DNA of 64,000 nt from Alkalihalobacillus sp. BA299 (GCF_017745675.1 NZ_JAFLJM010000017.1:50834-114833), one strand, 5' to 3'; positions 52,391-61,199 are shown, counted from the stretch's first letter. The notes: a model not told the origin generated them from the letters alone. Made by a program: numbers and translations.

Positions 52391-53914
52391 ATGGATATGA
52401 CATCGATTATTTTAGCGATACAAGAGGTACTTCAACCCCTTACTCTATTATATCTGTTAATAGGAGTCTTCTTCGGTATTGTCGCTGGTGCTATTCCAGG
52501 TTTTACTTTTACGATGGCAATTATTTTAGCTTTTCCATTTACATTTGGTATGGCACCTGTTCAAGGTCTAACCTTAATGATCGGTATATATATTGGAGGT
52601 CTATCAGGAGGATTGATTTCTGGAATTTTATTAGGTATTCCAGGTACTCCATCATCAGTAGTTACAATATTTGATGGGTTCCCAATGTCCAAAAAGGGTC
52701 AATCAGCAAGGGCCTTAGGTATTGGAATAGCCTCTTCTGTGTTAGGAACTATTATTGGAGCTATATTACTTTTCTTTCTAGGTCCAATTATTTCTAAGGT
52801 AGCTCTTCAGTTTGGTCCGTGGGAAATCTTTGCCTTAGTTGTTTTTGCTTTAACACTCATCGCTGGTTTAAGTGGAGGAAATTTAACAAAAGGGCTCATT
52901 GCGGGTTGTTTAGGATTGTTAATTGGAACAATCGGAGTGGCACCAACAGGAACGATACGGTTTGATTTTGGATTTCCTAGTTTAACGGGTGGTTTATCAC
53001 CCATACCCGTACTAATAGGTTTATTTGCCTTTTCGCAATTGTTAAAAAATATAGAGGAGATTAAGTTATCCTACTCATCCCAAGAAAAGTCAACATTAAC
53101 AAAGAAAGTAAGCATTCCTTACCTACAAGTAATAAAAGATATTTATAAGGAAAAATGGAATTTGGTTCGCTCATCAACGATTGGTTGCTTTATAGGTGCA
53201 CTGCCAGCTGCCGGTGCAGAATCTGCAAATTTTATAAGTTATGATCGTGCAAAAAAGGCAGCAAAAGACAAGGAGCAATATGGAAAAGGACATCCAGGTG
53301 GAATTGTAGCAGCGGAAAGCTCGAATAATTCAGTGGCTGGTGGAGCGTTTATTCCTACTATTACACTAGGTATACCTGGAGATGTGGCTCAAGCAGTTAT
53401 GATTGGTGCGCTTATCTTACACGGAATCACTCCAGGACCTGGATTATTTTCACAGCAGCCAATTTTAGTTAACTCTATTTACGTAGCCATTATTTGTAGT
53501 GCACTATTTGTACTACTTTTACAAACTCTTTTACTGCCAATATTAATAAGAATTACGTTGGTTCCGAAGTCCCTTCTTATTCCAAGTATTCTAGTTTTTA
53601 GTACTGTTGGTGCTTTTGCGCTTAACAATAGACCGTTTGATATTTGGGTTGTACTCATTTTTGGCATAATTGGTTTTCTGCTTGAAAAAGCAAAGGTTCC
53701 ATTAGGGCCAGTAATTTTAGGGTTGATTTTAGGACCGACACTTGAAGGTGAGATGACTAGAGCATTTCAAATTAGTTCTGAAATAAGTACTTTCTTTACT
53801 CGTCCAATCTCATTGGCATTTCTATTGTTAGCTATTGGTTCGATCTTTTTTTCCATACGTCAAAATAAAAAAGGTGTAGAACAATCAAGTGAATCATTAA
53901 AAAAGGTAGTGTAA
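52391..53914 (+). CDS. tctA: Tripartite tricarboxylate transporter large permease TctA
   Basis: From ATG 52391 (AAAGGAG 9 bp upstream; the TTG at 52382 touches the RBS) the protein has 507 residues, about 12 membrane helices and TctA motifs GAIPGFTFTMAIILAFPF, GGLSGGLISGILLGIPGTPSS, GALPAAGAESANFISYDRAKK and IPTITLGIPGDVAQAVMIGAL. It carries the substrate across using ion gradients. The substrate is not visible; the neighbouring glutamyltransferase hints at an amino-acid-linked acid. Confidence 0.88.
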   Translation: MDMTSIILAIQEVLQPLTLLYLLIGVFFGIVAGAIPGFTFTMAIILAFPFTFGMAPVQGLTLMIGIYIGGLSGGLISGILLGIPGTPSSVVTIFDGFPMSKKGQSARALGIGIASSVLGTIIGAILLFFLGPIISKVALQFGPWEIFALVVFALTLIAGLSGGNLTKGLIAGCLGLLIGTIGVAPTGTIRFDFGFPSLTGGLSPIPVLIGLFAFSQLLKNIEEIKLSYSSQEKSTLTKKVSIPYLQVIKDIYKEKWNLVRSSTIGCFIGALPAAGAESANFISYDRAKKAAKDKEQYGKGHPGGIVAAESSNNSVAGGAFIPTITLGIPGDVAQAVMIGALILHGITPGPGLFSQQPILVNSIYVAIICSALFVLLLQTLLLPILIRITLVPKSLLIPSILVFSTVGAFALNNRPFDIWVVLIFGIIGFLLEKAKVPLGPVILGLILGPTLEGEMTRAFQISSEISTFFTRPISLAFLLLAIGSIFFSIRQNKKGVEQSSESLKKVV

Positions 53915-53989
53915 TAGTTGTTAAACGAATGAGCATTAAAGGTGGGAGATCTTTGGATAAAATTATTAGATGTAGGAGGATTTTCTGCG

Positions 53990-54466
53990 ATGGCATTTGA
54001 GTATCATATTCCTAACCTTGTAATAGACGAGATTGATAGAAAAATACTTTCATATTTACATGAGAATAGTAGAATATCTTATACCGACTTAGGAAAAAAG
54101 GTGGATTTATCACGTGTAGCAGTTCAAGCACGTATTAACAGTCTAGTGGAAGAAGGCATTATTGAAAAATTTACTACTGTCATCAATCCGATTAAGATTG
54201 GTATACACGTTTCTGTCTTTTTTAATGTAGAAGTTGAACCAAAATATTTAGATAAAGTTGCATCTCACCTTGAAAATGAAGCTGCAGTAACAAGTTTGTA
54301 TCATATGACAGGTCCAAGTAAACTGCATATGCATGGGATTTTTGCTAATGATCAGGATATGGAACGTTTTCTAATCGAGAAACTTTATGCATTAGAAGGT
54401 GTAGTTAGTGTAGATTGTCAAATGTTAATTAAGCGCTATAAGAGCCGTATGGGAATGAAATTATAG
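53990..54466 (+). CDS. Lrp/AsnC-family transcriptional regulator
   Basis: From ATG 53990 (TAGGAGGA 9 bp upstream) the protein has 158 residues: an N-terminal HTH ([47 protein letters not shown]) and a C-terminal RAM ligand-binding domain ([11 protein letters not shown] to GVVSVDC). Such proteins sense amino acids and control transport or catabolism genes. It stands between tctA and the glutamyltransferase gene and may regulate both. Confidence 0.86.
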   Translation: MAFEYHIPNLVIDEIDRKILSYLHENSRISYTDLGKKVDLSRVAVQARINSLVEEGIIEKFTTVINPIKIGIHVSVFFNVEVEPKYLDKVASHLENEAAVTSLYHMTGPSKLHMHGIFANDQDMERFLIEKLYALEGVVSVDCQMLIKRYKSRMGMKL

Positions 54467-54528
54467 CTTATCGTTTCACTTTGTGTTGACCTCAACTTGA
54501 CGTTAAATTGATTTGGAGGGAATAAAAG

Positions 54529-56184
54529 ATGTTATATAACCGTGAGCGTGCCTATCGATCGACAACAATGGCTCCTAATGGAGTAATTACAACACCACAT
54601 TATTTAGCTTCTCAAGCAGGAATGCAGGTATTACAAGAGGGAGGAAATGCAATTGAAGCAGCGATAGCCGCAGCCTCTACAATTGCCGTTGTATACCCAC
54701 ATATGAACAGTATAGGTGGAGATAATTTTTGGTTGATCTACAATGCTAGCAAACATGAATTAAGAGGGTTAAACAGTAGTGGTCGATCAGGAGAAAATGC
54801 AACTATTAATTTTTATAAACAAAAAAACTTAACTTCCATTCCTGCTAGAGGGTATTTATCAGCAAACACAGTACCTGGTGCAGTCGCTGGTTGGGAAAAA
54901 GCTTATGAATACGCTGTTAATTATATGGACAGTACGTTTTCTTGGGATAAATTATTAGGCTCTGCTATCCATTACGCAAAAGAAGGCTTTCCGGTTACAC
55001 CGAGTCAAGAATACTGGACAAATGTAAACTTGGATGAGAAAGATCAACAGTTTCGTTATTTACAGCAGTTTTCAGAATTTGAAAAAGTTTACTTAAAGAA
55101 TAGTGGTATGAGTTATAAAACTGGGGAAATAATGAAGCAGGAGGATTTGGCATTAACATTAGAAGGTATTGCTCATGAAGGTTCAAAGCTTTTTTATAAA
55201 GGAACACTGTCAGAGCGTATCATAGAAGATCTTCAAAAGTGTGGTGGAATTTTAACTCAGCGAGATTTTGAAGCTCATCAATCGAATTGGGTCGATCCTA
55301 TTTCTGTCGATTACCGTGGTTATACGGCCTATAATTTACCTCCAAATACACAAGGGATGGCCTCTTTATCTATATTAAATATATTGAACAATTACAACTT
55401 AAGTACAATTCAAGAAGGTTCCTTCGAATACTACCACCTCCTCATTGAGGCTACTAAACAAGCATTTTCTGATCGTGATAAATGGTTAACAGATCCTGAG
55501 TTTTCAAATATTCCTGTAAATGAATTATTATCAAAGGAACATGGCATCAAACTTGCGGATAATATAAATTTTGAGAAAACATTTGAAACAGAAAAGCAGT
55601 TAGATCCTAAAGGAGATACTGTCTGGTTTGGAGTTGTTGATAAGGATGGAAACGCCGTTTCATTTATTCAAAGTATCTATCATGATTTTGGTTCTGGAAT
55701 TATTCCAAAAGGTACCGGGGTGTTATTACAAAATCGAGGCAGCTTCTTTTCGCTCGATCCAAATCATGTAAATTGCTTACAGCCGAACAAACGGACATTT
55801 CACACATTAAACCCTGCCATGCTATTTAAAGGGAACGATCCATATCTCGTTTATGGGACAATGGGAGGCGAAGGACAGCCACAAACTCAAGCGGCATTAG
55901 TAACGAGAATCATTGATTATAACTTTAATGTTCAATCAGCAATAGAAGCACCTAGATGGTTATATGGTAGGACGTGGGGAGCAAGCTCAAACAGTTTAAA
56001 ACTAGAAAATCGAATTTCAAAACATGTTGTTGAAGGGTTAATAAAGAAAGGACATACGATAGAAATAATGGAAGACTTTACTGATGTTATGGGCCATGCA
56101 GGTGCAATATTAATTGACCCTGAAAGCCAAGTAAAACATAGCGGAGCAGATCCTAGAGGAGATGGTGCTGCAATAGGATATTAA
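54529..56184 (+). CDS. Gamma-glutamyltransferase family protein (YwrD-like)
   Basis: The 551-residue protein is an Ntn-hydrolase of the GGT family: ASQAGMQVLQEGGNAIEAAIAAASTIAVVYPHMNSIGGDNFWLI in the large subunit, the cleavage/nucleophile region GDTVWFGVVDKDGNAVSFIQSIYHDFGSGI (Thr about 364), and GTMGGEGQPQTQAALVTRIIDY. No signal peptide is seen, so it is probably cytosolic like YwrD. It may hydrolyse gamma-glutamyl compounds brought in by the nearby transporter. GGAGGG is the RBS. Confidence 0.85.
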   Translation: MLYNRERAYRSTTMAPNGVITTPHYLASQAGMQVLQEGGNAIEAAIAAASTIAVVYPHMNSIGGDNFWLIYNASKHELRGLNSSGRSGENATINFYKQKNLTSIPARGYLSANTVPGAVAGWEKAYEYAVNYMDSTFSWDKLLGSAIHYAKEGFPVTPSQEYWTNVNLDEKDQQFRYLQQFSEFEKVYLKNSGMSYKTGEIMKQEDLALTLEGIAHEGSKLFYKGTLSERIIEDLQKCGGILTQRDFEAHQSNWVDPISVDYRGYTAYNLPPNTQGMASLSILNILNNYNLSTIQEGSFEYYHLLIEATKQAFSDRDKWLTDPEFSNIPVNELLSKEHGIKLADNINFEKTFETEKQLDPKGDTVWFGVVDKDGNAVSFIQSIYHDFGSGIIPKGTGVLLQNRGSFFSLDPNHVNCLQPNKRTFHTLNPAMLFKGNDPYLVYGTMGGEGQPQTQAALVTRIIDYNFNVQSAIEAPRWLYGRTWGASSNSLKLENRISKHVVEGLIKKGHTIEIMEDFTDVMGHAGAILIDPESQVKHSGADPRGDGAAIGY

Positions 56185-56234
56185 GCTGAAAAATGCAGTA
56201 AGTTACGCTTATAACTTTTTAGGAGAAATTTACG

Positions 56235-57197
56235 ATGAATTTGAACCGTATCGAAATACAAAAAGTAATAAACCATTTACAAAATCAAAAAGAAAATTTC
56301 GACTTCAAAAATCCTTTTGCAATGACGGAGGAAGTGTATCAATACCTAAAGTATTACAAATTACCACATAAAAATATAAACTATAGAATGGGAGATCTTC
56401 CTGTTGATCATTATAAAATTAAAGTTCAGATGTTCTCCTCAATGCAACATACTAATGGTGAGGTTGTCTTATTGTTGCATGGGTATTTAGATCATGCTGG
56501 GGTATTAAGTGCGACGATACGGTTACTAACAGATGAAGGGTATACCGTTATTACTTTTGACTGGCCAGGACATGGTTTATCTAGTGGAGAACGAGCTAAC
56601 ATAAGTAATTTTAGTGAATATCAAAGAGTGTATGAGTCATTAATACAAGAAGTTAGAAGACAGTTTAGTTCGCCAATACATGTGATTGCACATAGTACGG
56701 GCGCTGCTGTAGTGATTAATAATTTACTTACACGTGACCAACAATATTTTCATTCAATTATTTTAGTGGCCCCACTTATACGTTCAAACCTATGGGCTGC
56801 TACAAAGTTTGGATACTATTTCATGAAGCCGATCGTAAAAAAAATAAAGCGGGTCATTCGTGAAAATAGTTCAGATCAACAATTTATTCAGTTTATTAAA
56901 CAAGACCCATGTCAGCCAACAAACGTTCCTCTTAATTGGCTAAAAGCATTGATAGATTGGAATGATCAAATTCATGCAGTGAAAGGGAATGAACAGCGGG
57001 TTTTTGTACTCCAAGGAATTGACGATGAAACAGTTGACTGGAAATATAATTGTCGTTTTATTGCTAAATACTTACTAAATAGTAAAATTTGCTTGTTTGA
57101 TGGTGGAAAGCATCATTTGCTTAATGAAAAACAGGAGATTCGTGTAAATGTGTATAAGCTACTTTTAGAAGAATTAAAGAGCGGAAACGTATTATAA
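56235..57197 (+). CDS. Alpha/beta hydrolase (monoacylglycerol lipase-like)
   Basis: The 320-residue protein has VVLLLHGYLDHAGVLSATIRLL (oxyanion HG), FDWPGHGLSSGERANI, the nucleophile elbow VIAHSTGAAVV (Ser about 154) and likely triad partners in GIDDETVDW and GGKHHLLNE. This is the lysophospholipase/monoacylglycerol lipase branch. Substrate unknown. TTTTTAGGAGAAAT precedes the ATG. Confidence 0.83.
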   Translation: MNLNRIEIQKVINHLQNQKENFDFKNPFAMTEEVYQYLKYYKLPHKNINYRMGDLPVDHYKIKVQMFSSMQHTNGEVVLLLHGYLDHAGVLSATIRLLTDEGYTVITFDWPGHGLSSGERANISNFSEYQRVYESLIQEVRRQFSSPIHVIAHSTGAAVVINNLLTRDQQYFHSIILVAPLIRSNLWAATKFGYYFMKPIVKKIKRVIRENSSDQQFIQFIKQDPCQPTNVPLNWLKALIDWNDQIHAVKGNEQRVFVLQGIDDETVDWKYNCRFIAKYLLNSKICLFDGGKHHLLNEKQEIRVNVYKLLLEELKSGNVL

Positions 57198-57214
57198 ACT
57201 TCAATCAGATTTAT

Positions 57215-57247
57215 TAAAAAGGGTGACCGTCGAGGCACCCTTTTTGT
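57215..57247 (+). terminator. Rho-independent terminator
   Basis: AAAAAGGGTG pairs with CACCCTTTTT around ACCGTCGAGG; follows the hydrolase gene by 18 bp and lies before the converging small gene at 57267. Confidence 0.87.
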
Positions 57248-57266
57248 GTGTTAAGAAAATATAGTT

Positions 57267-57437
57267 CTAAAACTTTCTTTTTTTTGCTTGTTCAACTGTT
57301 GCGTTTAAGTTTTGGAACTCTTTTGCTTTTCTTTCTTCGATTCGCTTTTCTATTTTATTTAAAGCGATAGGATCTTGAAGAAGTTGTTTCTTGTTTTCGA
57401 GAACTAACTCTTCAAAAGATGGTGCGTGTTTTCTCAT
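57267..57437 (-). CDS. FbpB-family small basic protein
   Basis: On the minus strand a 56-codon frame encodes MRKHAPSFEELVLENKKQLL, then QDPIALNKIEKRIEERKAKE and a basic tail ending KKRKF. The pattern SFEELV.ENK..LL.D..AL.KIE.RI.ER is that of the FbpB family (Fur-regulated basic protein B), thought in B. subtilis to work as an RNA chaperone with the iron-sparing small RNA FsrA. No clear Fur box was found upstream (that DNA is repeat C), so its regulation is open. Confidence 0.75.
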   Translation of the reverse strand: MRKHAPSFEELVLENKKQLLQDPIALNKIEKRIEERKAKEFQNLNATVEQAKKRKF

Positions 57438-57467
57438 CTCTCATCATACCTTTTGTTTTTTAATTTT

Positions 57468-57579
57468 TGGCTGTCTCCGTAAACTTTGTTACATTTTGGA
57501 TCTATAGACGCAATGCGTGAAGTACCAAGCATTAGCTTGCCTATCAATCCAAATAGCAATGTCCTTTTAGAAAAGAGCC
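57468..57579 (+). repeat. Interspersed repeat C, copy 2
   Basis: GGCTGTCTCCGTAAACTTTG and GACGCAATGCGTGAAG match the reverse complement of 50461-50632, but the central 65-bp TTTTGAAAATAAAATAGCC hairpin of that copy is missing. An open frame running over this stretch (57486-57689) is not a credible gene. Confidence 0.65.
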
Positions 57580-57768
57580 AATTTTTTATTTATAAGACTA
57601 TTTTAATCTTACTTTGTATTAACAGTATTAAGATATTGTTACAATTTTTCGAAAAATATTTGAATTTAGTGAAGATTGTAAAATTATAGCGAATTATTGT
57701 GTCCGTATAGAGCAAGCACTCTGTTCATATTTATAAAAGATGAACAAATGGAAAGCAGGGGAGAACTA

Positions 57769-58188
57769 ATGAATTATCGTCAGTACTCGTATAGGAACAT
57801 GGAAGCTGCAACCATAATAAAACAACTATTGACGAGAGAAAGTACTTCCATCATCACCTATGATTACTTAATGGTCATTGCAGAAACTGAAGAAAGCAAA
57901 CAATTGCTCAGTGAGGTTATTCAAATTAGGAGAAAAAATGATGAGAGGCTTAAATGGCTTTTTTTTCAATTATCAGGTCAAATGGTTACTGTTAATCAGG
58001 AAACCTTTGAAAAGCCAGATACTTACAAAGATGGAATAAGCATTAAAGTTAAACGTCAACAAAGAAGGCTAGACTTGTTGAAAGAATTATTTATGTGGAT
58101 AACAGAAGTTCCATATCGAACAGTTGTAGACAATATTATTGTAGAAGAAGAATGGGTACTAGAAGTTCTTATCTACTTAGAAAGGTAA
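57769..58188 (+). CDS. Small helical protein of unknown function
   Basis: From ATG 57769 (AGGGGAGAA upstream) the protein has 139 residues, starting MNYRQYSYRNMEAATIIKQLL, and is almost entirely predicted helical, with EES/ERLKWLFFQLSG and an acidic C-terminus. The four-helix look resembles ferritin-like DUFs, but no clear metal ligand pattern is seen. Longer starts (57697, 57748) lack RBSs. Not recognised. Confidence 0.65.
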   Translation: MNYRQYSYRNMEAATIIKQLLTRESTSIITYDYLMVIAETEESKQLLSEVIQIRRKNDERLKWLFFQLSGQMVTVNQETFEKPDTYKDGISIKVKRQQRRLDLLKELFMWITEVPYRTVVDNIIVEEEWVLEVLIYLER

Positions 58189-58205
58189 AAAACGGTGTGA
58201 TATTT

Positions 58206-58279
58206 TTATCCACAATAATATCCACAACAAAAGGAGGCTATATATGAGTGTTTTTAAACTACTTCAAAACTTATCCACA
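58206..58279 (+). promoter_or_regulatory. Cluster of three DnaA boxes
   Basis: TTATCCACA at 58206-58214 and 58271-58279 match the DnaA box exactly, and ATATCCACA at 58218-58226 matches 8 of 9, all on the same strand within 74 bp. Between them is a strong RBS and an 18-codon frame. DnaA-box clusters outside the origin are known in B. subtilis as DnaA-binding/titration sites. Confidence 0.6.
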
Positions 58280-58300
58280 ATATCAACAAGCTACAGTTAA
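58244..58300 (+). CDS. 18-residue peptide ORF
   Basis: AAAGGAGGC stands 6-7 bp before ATG 58244, which opens an 18-codon frame (MSVFKLLQNLSTISTSYS). The RBS is close to perfect, which is hard to explain otherwise. It may be a leader peptide or a micro-protein; length gives little confidence. Confidence 0.4.
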   Translation: MSVFKLLQNLSTISTSYS

Positions 58301-58335
58301 ATTGAGGTAATATAGGTAAAAAATTATTTTAGAAC

Positions 58336-58349
58336 TGTAAGCGATTACA
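58336..58349 (+). promoter_or_regulatory. CcpA cre site
   Basis: TGTAAGCGATTACA matches the cre consensus at all 14 positions and is nearly palindromic. It lies 224 bp before the small gene at 58573 and 542 bp before the CoA-transferase gene. Confidence 0.75.
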
Positions 58350-58572
58350 TTTGAAAAAGAGGTTTACAAACGACAAATACGTTGATAGAATATTCATAAA
58401 TTTAAATAACGATTTAAAGCACTACAGGATTTAAGTTTAAGAGCACTATCTGATGAAAGGACCATCATAAACCGTGTTGAGTAGTCGTTGTCACTGGACA
58501 ACAATGTTAGTGTATTGTTTTCGGTTTTAATTATCAGAATATTCATTAAATTTAACTTAGGGGGAGTTAGCT

Positions 58573-58719
58573 ATGACGGTTACAGTTGAGATGAGAGTAT
58601 TAGAAGAGATGGAAAAGAAAATTGAAAAATTGACCATGGAAATTCGTGAACTGCGTAATAATGAAAGTGGTTTTGAACCATTAGAAACGGACCTATTCTT
58701 AACAGAAGTATATAACTAA
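58573..58719 (+). CDS. 48-residue small coiled-coil protein
   Basis: AGGGGGAG precedes ATG 58573; the 48-codon frame encodes MTVTVEMRVLEEMEKKIEKL, then a helical TMEIRELRNNESGF and an acidic tail ending TEVYN. Heptad spacing of L/I/M suggests a short coiled coil. Unknown family. The 270 bp before it hold a cre site and possible promoters but nothing else I can support. Confidence 0.6.
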   Translation: MTVTVEMRVLEEMEKKIEKLTMEIRELRNNESGFEPLETDLFLTEVYN

Positions 58720-58736
58720 TTTAAGCTATTTTCGAT

Positions 58737-58857
58737 GAGGCTGACTTTCAGTGATAGTGAATTACTACTCAACTATTAATATAGGGGCTAAAGAGATAAG
58801 GAGCACTATATTCAAAAGTTTTGTGGTGTAAATGCACTGTTAAGTCAGTCTCTTTTC
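58737..58857 (+). terminator. Long-range hairpin with T run before the CoA-transferase gene
   Basis: GAGGCTGACTTTC-AGTG (58737-58753) pairs with CACTGTTAAGTCAGTCTC (58835-58852) across an 81 nt loop and is followed by TTTT. It ends 34 bp before the next ATG, so it may be a terminator of the 48-codon gene with an inserted loop, or an attenuator. Confidence 0.5.
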
Positions 58858-58890
58858 GTGAAAATGGAATAGAAATAGGGAGAGAACAAT

Positions 58891-60069
58891 ATGTTAGAAG
58901 GAATTCGTATCTTAGACTTTTCACAATACTTACCTGGGCCATATGCGAGTTTGCGGCTTGGGGATATGGGAGCAGAAGTGATTAAAGTTGAACCGCTAAC
59001 AGGTGATCCAGCTCGTACACTTGGAGATAAACGAGATGGCACTGGGTTGATTTTTTTAGCGAATAACCGTAATAAAAAAAGTATTGCACTGAACTTAAAG
59101 GAAAAGGAGGGCAAGCAGGTTGCCCTTGATTTAATGAAAAAATCAGATGTAGTTATTGAAAGCTTTCGACCAGGTGTCATGGAGCGCCTCGGTTTAGGTT
59201 ATGAGGATGTAAAATGTGAAAATAAAAATATCATATATCTTTCAATGACAGGATATGGTCAAGATACGGCACTTAGCCATTTTGGTAGTCATGATATCAA
59301 CTACATTGCATTAAGTGGTTTACTTAGTCAATTGAAAGATAAAAACGATGAACCTGTCCATCCAACGATTACGTTAGCGGATTTAGCCGGAGGAATGGCT
59401 ACTTCAGAAGCTATTTTAGCTGCGCTCGTTCAGCGTTCTATTAAAAAGGAAGGCAGTTATATTGACTTATCGTTAACAGATGTGATGGTTTCTCTGATGA
59501 ATAATCATGTACTCATAGCTAGTGAAAAAGGGAGCCAGCGAGGTGTTGCGGAGTTAACGGGATCCATCGTCTCCTATCACGTTTATAAAACAAAGGATAA
59601 CCGGTACATGAGTTTAGGGGCTTTAGAACCGAAGTTTTGGATTAATTTTTGTAATGCTATTGGTAAAGATGAATGGGTACCTGCACACATGTCAGAAACA
59701 ACTGAAGACAATCCGGTATATTGTGATATAAAGGAGTTATTTTTGTCATACTCGATGCATGAATGGATGAGCTTTTCACAAAAGGTTGACTGCTGTATGG
59801 CGCCAGTCCTAGAACCTGGCGAATTAACATCCTCTAAATACGTTGAAGAACGGCATTTAATATTCACTCCTTTTGATGGATACCCGGAGGTGGCAACTAC
59901 ATATGATAAAGAAAAAGGGGCTTTTCCAGAGCTGCACCCTGCTCCAGGTTTGGGAGAACATACAGATGCGATACTTGCAGACGTTCTACATTATGATGAT
60001 GAAGAGATTGCTAAGTTAAAAACGAAAAAAGTCGTTAAAGCTAATGAAGTTTATCATGGCGTTTACTAA
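58891..60069 (+). CDS. CaiB/BaiF family CoA-transferase
   Basis: The 392-residue protein is a class III CoA-transferase: GIRILDFSQYLPGPYASLRLGDMGAEVIKVE, NRNKKSIALNLKEKEGK, DVVIESFRPGVMERLGLGYED, TLADLAGGMATSEAILAAL (the conserved Asp about 168) and GAFPELHPAPGLGEHTDAIL. It swaps CoA between organic acids or racemises 2-methylacyl-CoA. GGGAGAGAAC is the RBS. No partner gene beside it; the substrate is open. Confidence 0.87.
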   Translation: MLEGIRILDFSQYLPGPYASLRLGDMGAEVIKVEPLTGDPARTLGDKRDGTGLIFLANNRNKKSIALNLKEKEGKQVALDLMKKSDVVIESFRPGVMERLGLGYEDVKCENKNIIYLSMTGYGQDTALSHFGSHDINYIALSGLLSQLKDKNDEPVHPTITLADLAGGMATSEAILAALVQRSIKKEGSYIDLSLTDVMVSLMNNHVLIASEKGSQRGVAELTGSIVSYHVYKTKDNRYMSLGALEPKFWINFCNAIGKDEWVPAHMSETTEDNPVYCDIKELFLSYSMHEWMSFSQKVDCCMAPVLEPGELTSSKYVEERHLIFTPFDGYPEVATTYDKEKGAFPELHPAPGLGEHTDAILADVLHYDDEEIAKLKTKKVVKANEVYHGVY

Positions 60070-60193
60070 AGAAAAAATTAGTGAAATTGTACTATCCATT
60101 TAACTTTTGATTTATTGAAGGGGTTTTCCTTTTTTCCTTAAAGAAATATTGCTAAACTAAAGTTATGAAAGTATTTCCAGAGGAGGGAGACCA

Positions 60194-60568
60194 ATGGAGA
60201 AAAAGCAATGCCAATCAGTTTATAAAGGGATCATTGTTGGTAGTACAATCGTTGTAACGGCTCTATTAGCATACCCTAAAACGAGAAAGAAAATTGTCGA
60301 AGGTACAGAGGAATTAAAGCATGCTGCTCAAGATGCAACAATATACATCAAAGAAAATCGTGAGGAAATTATAGGTAAAATTAAAAATACAAGTACACAA
60401 ATTTCAGATGCGCTCCGTTCCGTTAGTGAGGATGTAAAGCAAATATCAGAAAGTGTCCAGCATATTAAAACGAGTTCGCTTGAAGTTATTGATGCAGCCA
60501 AAGGTGCGGCTGATGATTTCAAAAAAATCAAAGAAACGAAAAAAGAAGATCCACTTGAAGGGATATAA
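60194..60568 (+). CDS. YtxH-like small membrane-anchored protein
   Basis: The 124-residue protein has one N-terminal membrane helix (about 11-27; GIIVGSTIVVTALLAYP), then the YtxH-like stretch KTRKKIVEGTEELKHAAQDA and a long amphipathic helix rich in Ser, Lys and Val with heptads. Such proteins are common in Bacillus and often linked to general stress. AGAGGAGGGAG is the RBS. Confidence 0.72.
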   Translation: MEKKQCQSVYKGIIVGSTIVVTALLAYPKTRKKIVEGTEELKHAAQDATIYIKENREEIIGKIKNTSTQISDALRSVSEDVKQISESVQHIKTSSLEVIDAAKGAADDFKKIKETKKEDPLEGI

Positions 60569-60603
60569 TTCCTGTCAAAAGATCTGCATAATTTTATCAT
60601 TAT

Positions 60604-60801
60604 GCGACATCATAATGGAGGAGGACGGCAGCTGCTATCCTCCACATAAGTTTTCACCATTAAGCTGAAGGAAATAACGATTGTTAATCAATACCTCAAG
60701 AGGTGGTTGCATTGTACAATTATGCCGAAAGTGTAAATTGTTAAGTAACTTCATTGAAAGAGGTGTTACCGAAAAACAAATATCGTTACGGCCCCAGAAG
60801 C
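60604..60801 (+). ncRNA. Putative structured RNA, tandem copy 1
   Basis: About 200 nt with no coding capacity, shared with 60957-61165 in blocks: GACATCATAAT, GAGGACGGCAG (first arm of a GGAGGA..GCAG/CTGC..TCCTCC hairpin), AATACCTC/GAGGTG, CAATTATGC.GAAAGTGTAA, TTGAAAGAGGTGT and ATCGTTACGGCCCCAGAA. Each copy is followed by its own terminator. It matches no riboswitch class I can recall. The strand is set by the T runs. A promoter is not clear (perhaps TGTCAA-N17-ATCATT at 60573). Confidence 0.6.
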
Positions 60802-60828
60802 ATTTGAAGTTATGGTGAAGAACTTTCG

Positions 60829-60863
60829 AAAAAGGTGACCCTTTAACGGTGTCACCTTTTTCG
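60829..60863 (+). terminator. Terminator of RNA copy 1
   Basis: AAAAAGGTGAC pairs with GTCACCTTTTT around CCTTTAACGGT, followed by CGATTT. Confidence 0.87.
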
Positions 60864-60956
60864 ATTTACAATGTTTGGGTCACATAATATATAGGGATGT
60901 AAAGGAGAATCTTTTTTGAAAAAATTTTTTTAAAACGTACATAGTATTTCGTAAGC

Positions 60957-61165
60957 GGGACATCATAATAACCGAGGACGGCAGTTAGCTATCCTCAATT
61001 AACAAGTTCACATCGAATGAATAAAATTACGGTAATAACATTTTGTCAGTAAATACCTCAGAGGTGAATTGCGTTGAACAATTATGCGGAAAGTGTAATT
61101 CGTTAATAACAAATTCGTTGAAAGAGGTGTCTGTGAAAGACAAAAATCGTTACGACCCCAGAAAG
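60957..61165 (+). ncRNA. Putative structured RNA, tandem copy 2
   Basis: Second copy of the module at 60604-60801, some 75% alike by eye, with the same block order. The hairpin GAGGACGGCAG-TTA-GCTATCCTC replaces GGAGGACGGCAG-CTGC-TATCCTCC of copy 1, so pairing is kept while loop and stem length change. The last block, ATCGTTACGACCCCAGAA, differs from copy 1 by one base. Upstream at 60916 a TTGAAA-N17-ACATAG could be a promoter. Confidence 0.6.
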
Positions 61166-61199
61166 TAATTTTTTGAAATAATGATGTGGAACTTGTATA

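Noticed and set aside
57486..57689. 67-codon frame after the FbpB-like gene
   Set aside because: Starts inside interspersed repeat C and has no RBS; low-complexity hydrophobic end.
60604..61165. Known riboswitch classes for the tandem RNA
   Set aside because: Conserved cores I know (T-box GGTGG, glycine, lysine, M-box, SAM, ydaO, yybP-ykoY, guanidine) were looked for by eye and not found; a computed search could still overturn this.
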